Assembly: GCA_024734555.1 (NCBI GenBank)
Contig: JANPWX010000345.1
Coordinates: 162,159-226,158, forward strand
Direction: 5' to 3'
Length of the DNA: 64,000 bases
From: Trochalopteron elliotii
Lineage: Eukaryota > Chordata > Aves > Passeriformes > Leiothrichidae
The stretch's first letter is position 1. Each line of letters begins with the position of its first letter. Below are positions 44,873 to 57,239 of the stretch, in pieces. A model generated the notes under the pieces. That model had not been told where the DNA came from, made no database searches, and worked only from the letters and a program-made list of their open reading frames with translations. Both the position numbers and the translations under genes were made by a program.

Positions 44873-45840
44873 CTATCCCTCCCGAGGGTGATTCCCTCCC
44901 CCTGCAGCCGGGAATTGTCCGGTTTGTCCCATATCCTGCTCGGCTGTGGTGGGATCAATGTCACCCATGTCCCCCCTCGCTCCCTGAGCCAGAGCCGATT
45001 TTGGCCAGCGAGGCTCTCCCGGGCATTTCCCCCCTGATCTTCCCGGGAATTCCCCAAAATCCAGGCGGTGCATTCAGAACTGGGGTTGTGCCAACCCCAT
45101 CCGGGCTCTTTGGGATCCCCCCGTGCCCGATTTCCCTGGAACTGGGCCTGGCTAATGAGGGCACCATAGCGAGTTCATTTGCATGGAAAGCAGAGGGGCA
45201 GAGCCGGTCAGGGACCGGCAGGCGGAATCCAGAGATTAATTAGCCTGCGAGTGTTAATTACGCTGATTGGCACCGCCGCTGGCTGGCACGGGAGGGTGAC
45301 AGTGGCCCTGCGCAGCTGCAGGAGGGGCTGGGGACACTCGGGGGAGTGGCAATGCCCGTGCCCCGCGGGCATTCCAGGAGAATTCCCACTCTTCATCCAT
45401 AGGAATGGGAGAGCCGGGAGGGATTTTGGCCTCGGGATTTATTCCTGGTGGGATTTTTTTACCGGGAAACGGGGCTGGAGCATTTACCTCCCTCTTCCAG
45501 GATCTGTGGGATGGGTTTGGAATGAAGGGACCCACTCCAAGGTCACTTGTAGGGGATGAGCCAAGCTGTGACCTAGCCGGGATTCCTGGTGGAAATTCTC
45601 GTGTCAGGTCCTGCTGTCCCCGGCAGCATCCACAATGTCACTCCCACATTCCCACATTCCCTCTGGCATCATCCCGGTGTCCCAGCATTGTCCCGGGTGT
45701 TTTTAGGGATGATGAATAAATGATCACAGAAAACCTCTCCAAGCCTCTCTATGAATTCTGCAGGAATGGGGCAGGTCCCAGCCTGGCTCATCCTGAAGCT
45801 GCCCTGAAATATTTTATCCAGGGGGATGGGGCTGCTTGGG
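44873..45840. other. GC-rich upstream flank of the ZP3-like gene
   Basis: GC-rich sequence with many CGs and no supported exon. Overlapping frames on both strands are an effect of the base composition. Confidence 0.5.
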
Positions 45841-46040
45841 GGGCTCCAGAGGGATCCAGGAGGATGGGAGGCGATGTTCCTGCATCCAGCGGGATCCAGG
45901 GGGATGGCAGGGGATGTTTCTCCATCCAGAAGGATCCAGAGGGATGGGAGAGGATGTTTCTGCATCCAGGGGGATTCAGGGGGATGGGAGGGGATGTTTC
46001 TGCATCCAGAGGGATCCAGGGGGATGGGAGGGGATGTTCC
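45841..46040 (+). repeat. Minisatellite, five units of 40 bp
   Basis: The word GATGTT(C/T)C recurs exactly every 40 bp at 45873, 45913, 45953, 45993 and 46033, within units like CATCCAGNGGGATCCAGGGGGATGG. Because 40 is not a multiple of three the reading frame rotates, which produces several overlapping open frames. Confidence 0.93.
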
Positions 46041-48340
46041 TGCTTTCCACAGCCCCATTCCCCATCCCAACACTAGGAATGGCCCTAGAAATCAAGGATT
46101 TGATCCACTCAGCTTCTGTGGGACCCAGGTCTCCAGGGATGGGTGCCTGCTCCCAAAGCCCCCTTCATGCTATTCCAGATGGGAGGATCCACGATCCCAA
46201 AGAGCCTCGCACAGCCCCATCCCAAGCTTTCCCTCTCCAGTGTGGATTTCTCACCCTCTGGAACAGCTCAGCACCTTTGCAGGTGAAGGTCCCGGCCCTG
46301 TGGGTCCCTCTGTGGTCAGCGCAACATCCCCAAGTGCTCTCCCACCCTGCAAGGTGCCTCCAGCCCCGGAGCAGCCAAGCCCTGCACCACGGGCTCACTC
46401 GGGTGGACGCAGGAGCCGTGTTCTGCCCAGCATGAAACGACGGCACCCCTTTCCTTTCGTACAAACACAGCTGAGCCCGGCAGGAGCTGATCCCTCCACC
46501 CCGGGGCCGTTTCTGCCCCGCTGCTCCGGGGCGATGCTCCGGCCCTGCGCCGCCGCTGCCTGCTCCTGCCCCGCAGAGCCGAGCGCTCTTCCTCACGGAT
46601 ATTACACCCGGCTGACCCTCGGGAGCTCGGCTGAGCCTCTCCACAGCTGCTCCCGGTGCAGAAGGCCGTGTGAGGGGCGGCAGGAAGGCAGGAGAGCATA
46701 TGCTCCAGGCACGGGGACAATGAGCCGCTCACCGAGACAGCGCGGCCGTGATGAGCCATTGTCGTGACTGATGACACCAGGACTCTGGGGGGGCAGATTT
46801 TCACAGCAGATAAGCCCTAATGAACAGAGAAATAACTTCCCGTGGTGAGGGAGATGTACAGGGCTCCAAAAGCCACGGTCCTGCGAGGAAGGGAACACTT
46901 GATTGCCAGCAAGGCCACGGAGCAGTACCCGGGCAGCAGAGCTGAGAAAGTGCATCTTCCTGCTGGCCTGGAGAGCAGGGGAATGAGCTAACACTTCTGT
47001 GCAGGGGGAGGAATGAGAGCACGAGGGGTGGCATTGCAGCAGAACAGGCTCACAGGGCTGGGGGCTGCACATCTGCCCTGGTGCTGCAGCTTCACAGCTG
47101 CAGAGAGAGGCAGAAAAGCTGAATAAATTAATAAATTATGCGGCTAAAACGCATTTCCTGCAGCATCCCAAACCCCCTGCAGAGGGGAAACTGAGGCACG
47201 GAGCCAAGGAGTCATTCCTGCAGAGCTGGGCACCCCCACACTAGGGAAAAGAAAGCTTTGAAACTCAGAATCGGGCTTTACATCTCAGAAGTTGGTTCCC
47301 ATAAGGAAACTCTGCCGTCTAATATTGGTTTGAGCACAGGCCACAGCCTTCCCCACTGCCTGGGAGGGAGCCTTGCCACAGGAGCTGCTGCTGAGCCACC
47401 TTGTATTAGAATTTACTACAGCTCTGCCTGGAAGCCTGCCCCGTGCTTTCTATTTTTAGCTGCAGGCAGACCTATTCATATCAGTCAGTGCTGAAATTCA
47501 GGTCCTTTCACAGCTTTGGTGCAGTAATTCAGGGACATGCATGAAGCCAGGTTTTCAGCTTTGAGGACAGCTCACAGGGTAAGTAATAAACCCATGAGCT
47601 GTGTGGTCTCAGGGCTGGGGGGATACAGGGTGTGCTTTGCTAAAAGCATTCTCATCACACACATTTATTCCACAGGATCACAGCATTGCTTACGTGCAGA
47701 GCAAAGCAGGGGCTGGAATGTGATTAACCAGCTCATAAACTGCAAGGGAAGCAGGAGAAATGGGATGAGGGAGAGTAAGGGTCCAGGGGAAGTGGAAGCA
47801 GCTCCACAAGGTTCCCCACTGGTGGTGGTTTCCCTGCCTGTTTATTATTTTATCTTAAAATGATTTAGAAGAGAAGAACTTCATTCATGCTCAACACAGG
47901 ACAAGTAACAAACGTGTGCTTTTACAGCTGGCCACAGTAAACATTTGGAGGGTAAGTCTCAGAGATCTGCAATAACTCAGGGTGATTTGAGCAACCCAAT
48001 GCAGCAGCAGGACACAGATGTTTGATGCTGGAGCTCCCAATCAGCCAGACCTTGTTCTAATGACACTTCATCACGTTTCCCCCTTCACGTGCGTGACAGC
48101 ACGTGCCACATCTACTCAGGTAACTGACAGGGTGACAAATAAAACTCTCTGTCTCAAATAAAATTGCTCTCAGCAGTGAGATTGATACACACCTCCTCCC
48201 CAAGAGCACTGACGTTGGCCATTGACATCATCACTACACTTTATGGCAAACTCAACCTTGAAGAGGAAACCTGAGCACACACCCAGCCCCACACAGCTCT
48301 TCACCCTGCTTAGAGGAGAGTCACAGACACTGTTAGTCTA
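46041..48340. other. Intergenic; CpG-richer patch at 46.4-46.76 kb
   Basis: The patch has dense CG dinucleotides (GCCGCCGCTGCCTGC, GAGCCGAGCGCTC) and might be a small CpG island or promoter. I found no convincing exon next to it. The rest is unremarkable. Confidence 0.45.
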
Positions 48341-48578
48341 GTGCTGAGTCCTGACCAGGGTGGGTGGGACTGATCTTGGTTGCAGGGGTCAGGAAATTGG
48401 GACAGTCCCCTTAAAAAGCCTGGAAATAACAAGGCTCTGGGTCATGCAGACCCAGCAATGCAGCACAGAGGGCAAAAACACAGAGCAACCATTCTGGGAA
48501 CAAGGAACCAGGGTAAGAGCCACTGGTGCCACCAGTTCAGCAGCAGCACGAGGAGGAACGAAATGAGAAATCCAAAGG
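48341..48578 (+). repeat. 238-bp direct repeat, copy 1
   Basis: Starts GTGCTGAGTCCTGACCAGGG and ends GAAATCCAAAGG. It matches 49662-49899 across its full length without gaps that I can see, at roughly 90% identity, same orientation. No terminal repeats or poly(A) tail. Confidence 0.88.
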
Positions 48579-49661
48579 CAGGCATTCATGTGGGCAATAT
48601 CTGTGGGTTTAATCCCACCAGTTTTCACAAGAAGGAAACACCTCACGGAGCAGTTAAGTGGGATTCATCCTTCCTGGCTGCAAGGCTGATTCCTGCTCCT
48701 GCCTGCAGCAAGCAAGGAGCCTGAGGATCTTGTGCTGCAGGGTGCTGCAGTGAGAGAGGAGCCAGGAGGGTCTCCTGGCTCCACACACTGCTGGTCCCTG
48801 CCCACTGCCCTTGGTCACTCAGGTTGGCACTTGCTGAGGGCAGCCCCAGCCCTCCTGCCCCGAGGTGTCAGCAGAGCAGATGGAACAAATGGGCAAACAC
48901 TGCTTCTCCCATCCACGCACTTTCCAGAAGCAGTGTCAAGTTAATGGACAAAAAGAGTCCAAAACAAAACAACAAGGTGTGTGTGTGAGCATATGAAGTT
49001 ATTTTTCCATCCCTAGTTTATGCTTCAGCTGCTACCTTGAGAGTGACACAGAAGCCAATGTGCCATTTGCTTCACACAGCTCCTGGGATCTCCGTGGCAC
49101 CGTTTCTGCTTGGGTAACTCAACTTCTGGAGGCCATTAGGCAGGGTAATTTCACCAGTTCCTAAGCAAATGCCTGGAGGGCTCCTTGCAAAGCCGGTTCA
49201 GCACAGCTGAAATATGGAGGAAATGTTCGTTTGAATCCTAAGGAGAAATGTAATGACTGCTTTGTAGTAAAGCACATTCAAATCAGCCCCACTTTGGCTG
49301 ATCAAGGCACAATCTCATCAGCACTCGCCAAGAAGAAATACTTCTGATCCAGAAAGTGAGCTTAACATCTTTGTGGAAGAGTTTTCATCAACTGACAACA
49401 CCCATTTTGGGAAAAATTAGCTCACAGCATCACTCAGGTGCAGACTTTAAAACAAGGGCATTTTTCCCCTATTTTCTCTTTTTTTTCCTTTTTTTTTTTC
49501 CTTTTTTCTTTTTATTTTTTTGAAAAGGCACTTTCCATTTGATGGGCCCACCTCGCTGAGATGCCAGCTGGCCAAACACATCTGGGGGCTGTGGCCTGTT
49601 TATTTGTCAATGTGTTGGTGAAAACAGAGCTCTGCAGAGCAGCTTCCACATCCGTGTGTGG
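48579..49661. other. Spacer between the 238-bp repeats
   Basis: No gene seen. It contains a long pyrimidine tract of T runs broken by C (49478-49520). Confidence 0.5.
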
Positions 49662-49899
49662 GTGCTGAGTCCTGACCAGGGTGGGTGGGACTGATCTTGG
49701 TGGTAGACATCAGGAAATTGGGACAATTCCCTTGAAAAGCCTGGAAGTGACAAGGCCCTGGGTCATCCAGGCTCAGCAATGCAGCACAGAGGGCAAAAAC
49801 ACAGAGCAACCACTCTGGGAGCAAGGAACCAGGGCAAGAGCCACTGGTGCCACCAGCTCAGCAGCAGCATGAGGAGGAACAAAGTGAGAAATTCAAAGG
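49662..49899 (+). repeat. 238-bp direct repeat, copy 2
   Basis: Second copy, 1,321 bp downstream of the first. Both keep a stop-free frame over about 60 codons, but neither frame has an ATG at its start, and changes affect all codon positions. Confidence 0.88.
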
Positions 49900-52800
49900 A
49901 AACACTCTGGGCTCACTGGCAACTTGTGGAGCAGACAGGAGAAATAGTCCCTGCTGGGCTGTGTGTGCTGATGTCCCCAGAAGGACACAGATGTTAGGAG
50001 GGAGCGTTCCCAGCCCACCTTGGGTGACAAACCAGCTCTGGAAGTGGCAGTAGCTGGCAATTTGTTGGGTTTGTTTTGAGGTGCAGGTCCTCCCCAGCAA
50101 TGTTTCTCACAGGAGGATGGGTGTGCTCCTCCCTCTGCCTCAGAAATGGGGAAAAAAGAAGCAAGGAGCTGCAGCAATGGGTGAAAACAGCCAAGTTTAT
50201 CCCAGGGCTGATGGATCCAAGCCTGAGCCTGCAGACTGTCTCCTCCAGCTCCATACCTGTTCCTATGCCCAGCCAGGCACCTGCAGAGGCTGCTTTTCTC
50301 TAGTCTCACCTCTCCTTTCACACCCTGGCTTTGCCAAACAGGACAGGAGGCAGGTGGCTTGTTAGAAACCATCCCTGCACCATCCAAACTTGTGAATATG
50401 CAATGTGCATTGCATTCTAATGGATGTCTGGGGACCCAACAGAATTAATTAAAAGAGAAGGAGGCAGGACAAGTATGAAATGTGCTTGTGAAGGGTGTAT
50501 CAGCAAAGGCTGAGGGAGATGCAGGAAGAAGACAGGGGGCTATCAGTGCTCCCATTGCTGTTTTATCCAGGCACAGTCTGGTGTTTGTGCTGTGGCAGCT
50601 GCTAGCACTTGCCTGTGTGTGATGGCACACAGATGTCAGTTCCTGTGTGTGATGGCACACAGATATTTGGCCAGCAAGTGTCAGAGCTGTGCCCTGTACC
50701 TGCTCAGGCAGAAGCATGTGCCAGCAGAGAGCAGGAAACAAACCCCAAGAAACTCAGTTTCCTCTGGCTGTGGGACAAAGTGTGGGGCTGGCACAGCCAG
50801 TGCCCTTGGGCTCAGTGTCCCTGCAGAGGAACCTGTTCAGCTGGAGGGGTCAGTCCAGGTCTGTCCATGCCTTTGAACAAAAGGTTCTATTTAAAAATAA
50901 ACAAAAAATACCCCAAAACCCAAATAAATAAATTAGTAATAATAGTACTAATACTAATACTAATACTAAATAATAATAATAATAATTTCTTGCTATGCAA
51001 GTTTGGGTGGAGCTCAAAATCCCCTGGTCCTCTCCAGAAAGGGGATTCTTTCCCCTGGCAAGCTCAAACCTCTCCCCCAAGCAATGAGTGAGGAAGGAAG
51101 ACCTTCCCCCTCACTCTGATCTCCTCTCCCAGAGGCTGTGCTTTCCCCAGCACAGAGGGGCTGCTGTTACTGGCTGGGGAGCTCAGCTCCCAGCTGCAGT
51201 GATAGCACAGAGTGTGATTTGCCTTTGGTAACTCCTACCTGCCTTCCCCCGATGTTCAGGGGCTGCTTGATCTGCGTGGGATTTTTTCATCTTGAGCACT
51301 GACAATCCTCTGATACTGCCTGTGCTTTTCTTTGACTCCAACCAGAGCCCTGAAGTTGTTTCTCATATCAAACGCTCCCAGTCAATCTGATTTTTAGAAA
51401 ACACAGCGTGTCTGGGGAGAAACCTGCAAAATATAGAACACATTCCCCATTTGCATCCCAATGTTGAAAAAACCCCATCACTCCTCTATGGCACATCATA
51501 TCAGCACTGCACCCGCCATGAAATATTCATGGCCATTTATTATGATGGTGTTTATTATCCTCATAAAACTTTCCAGCAATCAGTTTCTTTATTTGCTCAG
51601 CCTGCAGCAGGGATGGGTGCTTTTGTGTCTCCTTCAGTGCTGGCAGTGTTTGAATTAATGCAGGGCCCCCTGTCACCAGAAGAACAACACCACTGCTTAT
51701 CCTGAGCTCAGTCCATCCCAGGCTGCTTGTGGAATCAACAGAGCAGTAATTAGGAAATGTAGGGTGACCATGAGGGTTGCTGGAATGGAATGGAATGAAA
51801 TTCAACCCAAGATTGACTTCCTGAGCCTAGTGGGACAGCACAGGCTGTGCTGCTTTGAGTTGGGAGGGCAGTGGGACACAGTGCTGGTCTCCCCGTCCAT
51901 GCATCCTCCCTGTGAGGTTAAAAAAGAGAGAAGGGAAGCACTCAGTGAGGACAGCTCCTCGAGGGTTTTATGGCAACTGCCAGATTAATGTTAATGTAAG
52001 CTGCTAAAAGATTTTCAAGTGGATTAGTTCTCCATTTCCTCCTCGGCACCCTGAGGGGCTGGTGCTGGAAGAACAGACCTGAATCACTTCTGCAGCCACA
52101 AAGTTCCCTCCTGGCTACAAAGCAGAGGCAAGGGCTGGACCTGGAGGGATTGTGTGAGAAAGAGAGAGAGACTTTCTGGAACAGATTCATCTTCTTTACA
52201 GCAGTTCTTTACAGCAGGACACTTTGTAAGAGTGCCCATTCTGAAAACCTTTTATTCCTCCTGCCAGAGCTCGCGAGCCCTGCCCTTTCCATGAGGAGCG
52301 GAGAGGACATGCTCTCTCTGAGGACAGAGAGAGCAAGAGCTCTCCTCTCACAGAGTTGGCAATGCTGAGTCTCAGTGGAGTGACCTTGATACAACCTCTT
52401 GTTTCAAGCACACAGCAAACATTTCTATCTTGAACAAACTGCCGTGAGAGGATTCAGGTTCCACTCTTGCCAATGCACTGGCACTGCTTTTCCCCAGAGC
52501 ACAGTGTCTTCCAAAAGCAAACTGCATCAGTCTCAGAAAAATAAATAAATCTACTTTTCACATCATTTCATCTTCTGATAACAGTAATGAACTCAGTCTG
52601 AGGCATTACTGGGAATTAATGACTGCCTGCCTCCTGACTCACCAGCTCTTCCCGGGCTATCATAAATTCCCAGGAGCCAGTTGTGAGCCACACATCACCT
52701 GGTAAGCTGAAAATAAAGACGTTGTCCAGAACCCTGGGGCAAATATCCAGAGTACCAGTGCCACCTGGAAGCCTGGGGATGGAGATGAGCTCCCAGATAA

Positions 52801-53913
52801 ACACTCAACCCTGCCTTGATGGCTCACTGGGGGCAAACACCCAGAGCTGCTTCCTGGGGCTCCCTGCAGGATCCCAAACCTGGCTCTGCCTCACTCCTCC
52901 CAAATAAATCTGGCTGAAAGCAGCACACAGCACCCTTGGGGAGCTGCTCCTCTGGGTAATTAAACCCACACTGCCTGCCTTACCTTTAACCTTTCTTCCT
53001 GGCTAACTCTCACCGTGCTCTTGTCTGAGAGATTAAAGAGCCTCTCTGAAGCTGCCCCTGGATGCAGGCACTTCCAGACCATTATCACATCACCTCTAAC
53101 CTGCTCCTAATAAACTAAACTTCATTACTGGAGCCAAGATCTGCAGCTCACACCTGCCTGGCAGTTAGAAACCATCGTGTCACATACATCAAGCCTCATG
53201 GACTTTGTGCCTTTCAGATCACACAGATTTCAGTAGGGAGAAGAAGAGCTGGTAAAATTGGCATATCTATATATTTATTCAAATATCGAGATTTCCTGCT
53301 CTCCCAGTGGCAAAAGTAAATTTTGTGTACTTAGAACCAGTAATTAGGGTTAATGACTAATGAGCATTCAGAAATTGTGCAATTTGTGAAGTCCTCCATC
53401 AGAAAGGACAGATTGGGTTTGCTTCTCCTTTTGAAAAACACAAATTTCTCTCACCAGCTGTTCATCGGACATGTCTGTCTGGGCAGCTTGCCTCAAGAAA
53501 TTTAATTAAATTTAGTCAAATTCAGTTAGATTTAGTTATCATGTATTAATTACAGGTCATGCTCAGATTTCTGTGGGTTCCAGCATTCCACTGGCAGAAC
53601 AGGTAGAGGTACGGCCGAGAGTGGAATATGTTTTAATCTGGAAGAAATACATCTGCCACATCAAACCAAAAGGCTGAGCAGCTCCACTCCAGCCCACAGC
53701 TGAATTCATTTACTGTTGGGTCTCACTTTTGCTGGAGTCATCCATCCAAACCATTTATTCTCCAAGGACAATTGCTGTGTGATGCAGGCCAGTGCAGGAG
53801 AGAGATTTGTCTCCTGACAGATCATCCCCAGGGAGAGCCAGTGCAACGCTCCAGGGCCTTGGAGAAGATGAGCCCTGAAAAAAATAATTCTGCACTACAA
53901 ACGTGTTCTTCTT
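49900..53913. other. Intergenic; microsatellites only
   Basis: No exon supported. There is a short duplication of CCTGTGTGTGATGGCACACAGAT at 50611-50665 and an (AAT/ACT)n microsatellite at 50934-50990. Confidence 0.5.
50934..50990 (+). repeat. (AAT)n/(ACTAAT)n microsatellite
   Basis: TAATAATAGTACTAATACTAATACTAATACTAAATAATAATAATAATAATT-type sequence, a compound trinucleotide/hexanucleotide repeat. Confidence 0.85.
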
Positions 53914-54240
53914 CCCCACCAAAATAGAAACCTCTCACCCAGACATGCTGCACCCTCCCTCCCAACCTTCCTCTGCTCTGCTTGCTTAGCAGGGAAACTC
54001 TTCAGCAAAGCCTGAAGTACAAGTTTTGACCCTCTCCAGTGGTTTCTTGTCTGTCTTGAACTCGGCAGCTCCTTAGCAAGATGAAGGAGAAAGAAAAACC
54101 AAGGGTCAATTGAAGGTGGAAGAAATTAATGAAAAGGCAGCTGGGCCCACCAATATTAATAAAAAAAAAAATATTTAGGTCATTAAATGTAAAAGCAGTC
54201 AGTTTGTGAATTTTGGTGGGGCTTCCTGGCAGGCATGACA
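53914..54240 (+). repeat. Family C repeat, copy 1
   Basis: Begins CCCCACCAAAATAGAAACC and ends CAGGCATGACA. It is shared with 56003-56376 (same orientation) and, inverted, with 62208-62604. Landmarks are CAGACATGCTGCACCCTCCC, GCTTGCTTAGCAGGGA, TTGACCCTCTCCAGTGG and GGGCCCACCAATATTAATAA. The family is not recognised. Confidence 0.88.
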
Positions 54241-55009
54241 GACATTCCTCCACAGGCACCAGCCCTGCCCTTGAGGGCAGAGCTGGGCACACAGGGGCTC
54301 CCAGAGCAGCATCCACCCCACTGTGGGAGCTGGGTCATGGGTGTTGGTCAGCCCTGTGGCTGTCACTGTGTCCCTCCAGGACTTTAACTGAGGCAGTTTG
54401 GGCTTCCCAAGCCAATGGAGTTTGTGTGGAAGCAGCACCTCATAAAAACGTCCCAGCCCCAATAACACTGCTAAATCAGCTTCCTGGGATGCAGCTGTAA
54501 CAAGCCCCCTGGAGAAGCTGTGGCAGCACAGGGAAGGTTTTATTGGCCCTTAGTTATGAACTTTGGCACAGCTCCCTGCATCTCGTTCTCTGGAAAACAG
54601 CAAGGAGGAGCACCCCAGCACTGCACCACCTCCTCCAGCAGCTCCCCACACCTTGCCACACATGGGTGCAGGCACTGCAATGACTGCAGCCCACTTTTAA
54701 TTCTCCAAACACCCAGAAATCAACAGTTTCAGCTCTTTCCTCTGCTATTTTTTCTGGTGGTGACCCGTGCACAATTGATTGAAGCCTCCTGACATGCCAG
54801 CTGCTCCTTGAGGAAAGTCCCACAGGTCAGCAGGACTGTGGAGCTGCTGAGGTGAACGAGTCCCTGGAGGGGGAACCTCATGATTAAAAGCTCTTTAACC
54901 CAACTGAACCCCTGCAGGATCAAAGGCAGAGGCTGGAAGGCTGGATATGTGCAGAAAGACATGGTTAATTGTGGGACCAATTAGCCTCTGCAAGAATTTG
55001 CCAGGTACA

Positions 55010-55185
55010 CGATGAATTCTCTGTGCCTGGAAGTGTTTAAATCTCAGTGGAGATCTTTTGGAAAGATGAGCTTGTGTTTGACCAGGGTGGATGGGCTTAA
55101 TACAGGAATAGCCAATTTTATGCAAGAAGAGATGAACAGAATGGTCTTTTGAGCTGGAAAATCTCTAAAATCTATGAAACTATTA
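55010..55185 (+). mobile_element. CR1 LINE 3' fragment, sense, very degraded
   Basis: CTGTGCCTGGAAGTGTTTAAA, GACCAGGGTGGATGGGCTT and ACAGAATGGTCTTTTGAGC follow the order of the CR1 3' UTR but with heavy divergence. Confidence 0.55.
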
Positions 55186-55688
55186 ATAGAGAGTGAGACA
55201 TTTCTAGTGGGTTTGACAGCTAGATGACAAATCTGTGTTAAATTCCATGGGATCCAAAGAAACCACTCAGCCCTGCTTTCTGATATCCTCCAAGGGGTTT
55301 CCCAGTGGGGGATTTTAGCTTTCCATTTTTCAGCTTTAGAATAATTTTCCGAATTGGAAAACTTCTCAACCTCCCCTCCTCTCACCTCCCCCTGCTCCTC
55401 CATCCTTTCCTCTGTCTCAGAGAGGACGTGCCAAGCTGTGTGTGGGTGAGCCCCTGGGAGAGGCAGCAGCACAGCCATCCCACACGTGTGAGGAACAGAG
55501 CAGTGGGCACAAGTAGGAGAAGCCAAACTTTGCACTTTCCCAGCCCAGAGTGATCTCAGAGCCTGGGCATCACCCCCCCCTTGCCAACCCACAGCACGAG
55601 GAGGGAGTGGCTGCACCCATTTTGCTTCTCCCAGAATAGTTTGGGTTATCAATATTTCCCTTTTAACTCTGCTGTGAAGCCAAATATT

Positions 55689-55823
55689 CCCAAATCCATC
55701 AGGGCACAGCAGATGTACCAGGGGCTGGATCTTCCCAAATTCACCAGGGCACAGCAGCTGTTCTTGGGGCTGGATCTTCCCAAATCCATCAGGGCACAGC
55801 AGATGTGCCAGGGGCTGGATCTT
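55689..55823 (+). repeat. Minisatellite, three units of 45 bp
   Basis: Three units start at 55689, 55734 and 55779, each CCCAAATCCATCAGGGCACA-like and ending GGGGCTGGATCTT. The length is a multiple of three, so the minus strand reads a repeated 15-residue phrase with LLCPDGFGKIQP in an open frame of 267 codons. Confidence 0.93.
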
Positions 55824-55949
55824 CCCCCTCCAATAATGGAGGCTCATGGCATGCTCCAGGTGATTCAGAATTAATGTTTGCTTCCAGGACCAATTGTTTC
55901 AGCCAAGGCTGCTGAGTTTGGTATTTTATATGTGTTTTGAAAAAGATGC

Positions 55950-56376
55950 CAGATAATTGAAGATGCAGAGTAACTCCCAACCAGTCCTCACCTCCAGTGG
56001 GCTTCCATCCCCACCAAAATAGAAACCTCTCACCCAGACATGCTGCACCCTCCCTCCCAACCTTCCTCTGCTCTGCTTGCTTAGCAGGGAGACTCTTCAG
56101 CAAAGCCTGAAGTACAAGTTTTGACCCTCTCCAGTGGTTTCTTGTCTGTCTTGAACTTGGTAACTCCTTAGCAAGATCAAGGAGAAAAAAAACCCCAAGG
56201 GTCAATTGAAAGTGGAAGAAATTAATGAAAAGGCAGCTGGGCCCACCAATATTAATAAAAATATATTTTTTTTTATTTTTATAAAAACATTTATATAAAT
56301 AAAAATATATTTAGGCTATTAAATGTAAAAGCAGTCAGCCTCTGAATTTTGGTGGGGTTTCCTGACAGGCATGACA
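55950..56376 (+). repeat. Family C repeat, copy 2 (longer)
   Basis: Contains the copy 1 sequence plus about 55 bp more on the left (AGATAATTGAAGATGCAGAG, CTCACCTCCAGTGGGC) shared only with copy 3. An AT-rich insert (TTTTTATAAAAACATTTATATAAA) expands the right part. Confidence 0.88.
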
Positions 56377-56933
56377 ACAGGACCTTGTATTGGAAAATTC
56401 TGCTCTCTTATGAGGCTGCCAGTCCTTCAGAGAGCAAAGAGGTTAATTAAATAGAGGTAGAAAAGAATGCAATGTTTCCTGCACTTCCTTGTAATTTAAA
56501 TGTGTGCTAAGTACTGCATTCTTCCAAAAATCCCAAGTGGAAGAAGTAAAATAACAACCACTTGAAGGTTGTAACCCAGAAGTCCCCAACTGAATTCATA
56601 TTTATAATAGGAAGTTTGTATAAACCTGTGGAAAGCCTGGAGAGAGAAAAATAAGTACATAAGCAGCAGCTTCTGCTGAAACTTCTGGAATGGGGTAATT
56701 TGCAGAAGAATCCAAGACTTGGACAGGCCTTTGGAAGATGCCAGTCCCCCTCCTCTCCAAGGGGATTGTGACCATCCTCTGTGCACCATTCACTGTGCAA
56801 CACAGCAGGGATGGTGGGGAAGGGCTCTGGTGACACAGAACTGGATTTCAAAAGCCAGGGAGGATTTAGCCCTTGGATCCTGCAGATCCTGCCTGTGCTG
56901 AGCTGCTCCAGCCTGGCTCAGGATGGGAAGTGG

Positions 56934-57239
56934 TGACACTGTTTTACACTACAAACAACACAGACTTCGACTTCAGAAGGTTGAAAATTACTCCTTTATT
57001 TTTGGGCTGTGTCTCCTTTATATACTATTTTACACAGACCAGTTGGATTGGTGACAAAAAGGCAAACTTCTTCACTCACATTGGTCAGACCAGAGGGACA
57101 TCAAGAAGAAGTCCCTCCTAGGAAAAGGAATGAAAAACATAGGTAGAGTTTACAAAAACACTTCTCGTGTTTACAGAGAATTTATTGGGAAAAGAATTTC
57201 AGAAAACCAAAACACCTCAGGCATGGAACCAGGGCTACA
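56934..57239 (-). mobile_element. Solo LTR, family A, copy 3
   Basis: 306 bp with the same termini and internal order as copies 1 and 2 (minus strand TGTAGCCCTGG ... AGTGTCA, TATA-like TATATAAAG, AATAAA). The flanks AAGTGG and AAAGGC are only a weak match to a duplication. Confidence 0.8.

Noticed and set aside
45826..46767. Longest open frame of the window (313 codons, plus strand)
   Set aside because: It is created by a 40-bp minisatellite followed by CG-rich sequence. Other frames over the same bases are also open, and no domain is visible.
55044..55847. Minus-strand open frame of 267 codons
   Set aside because: It runs through a 45-bp minisatellite and a degraded CR1 fragment. There is no family similarity and no splice or promoter context.
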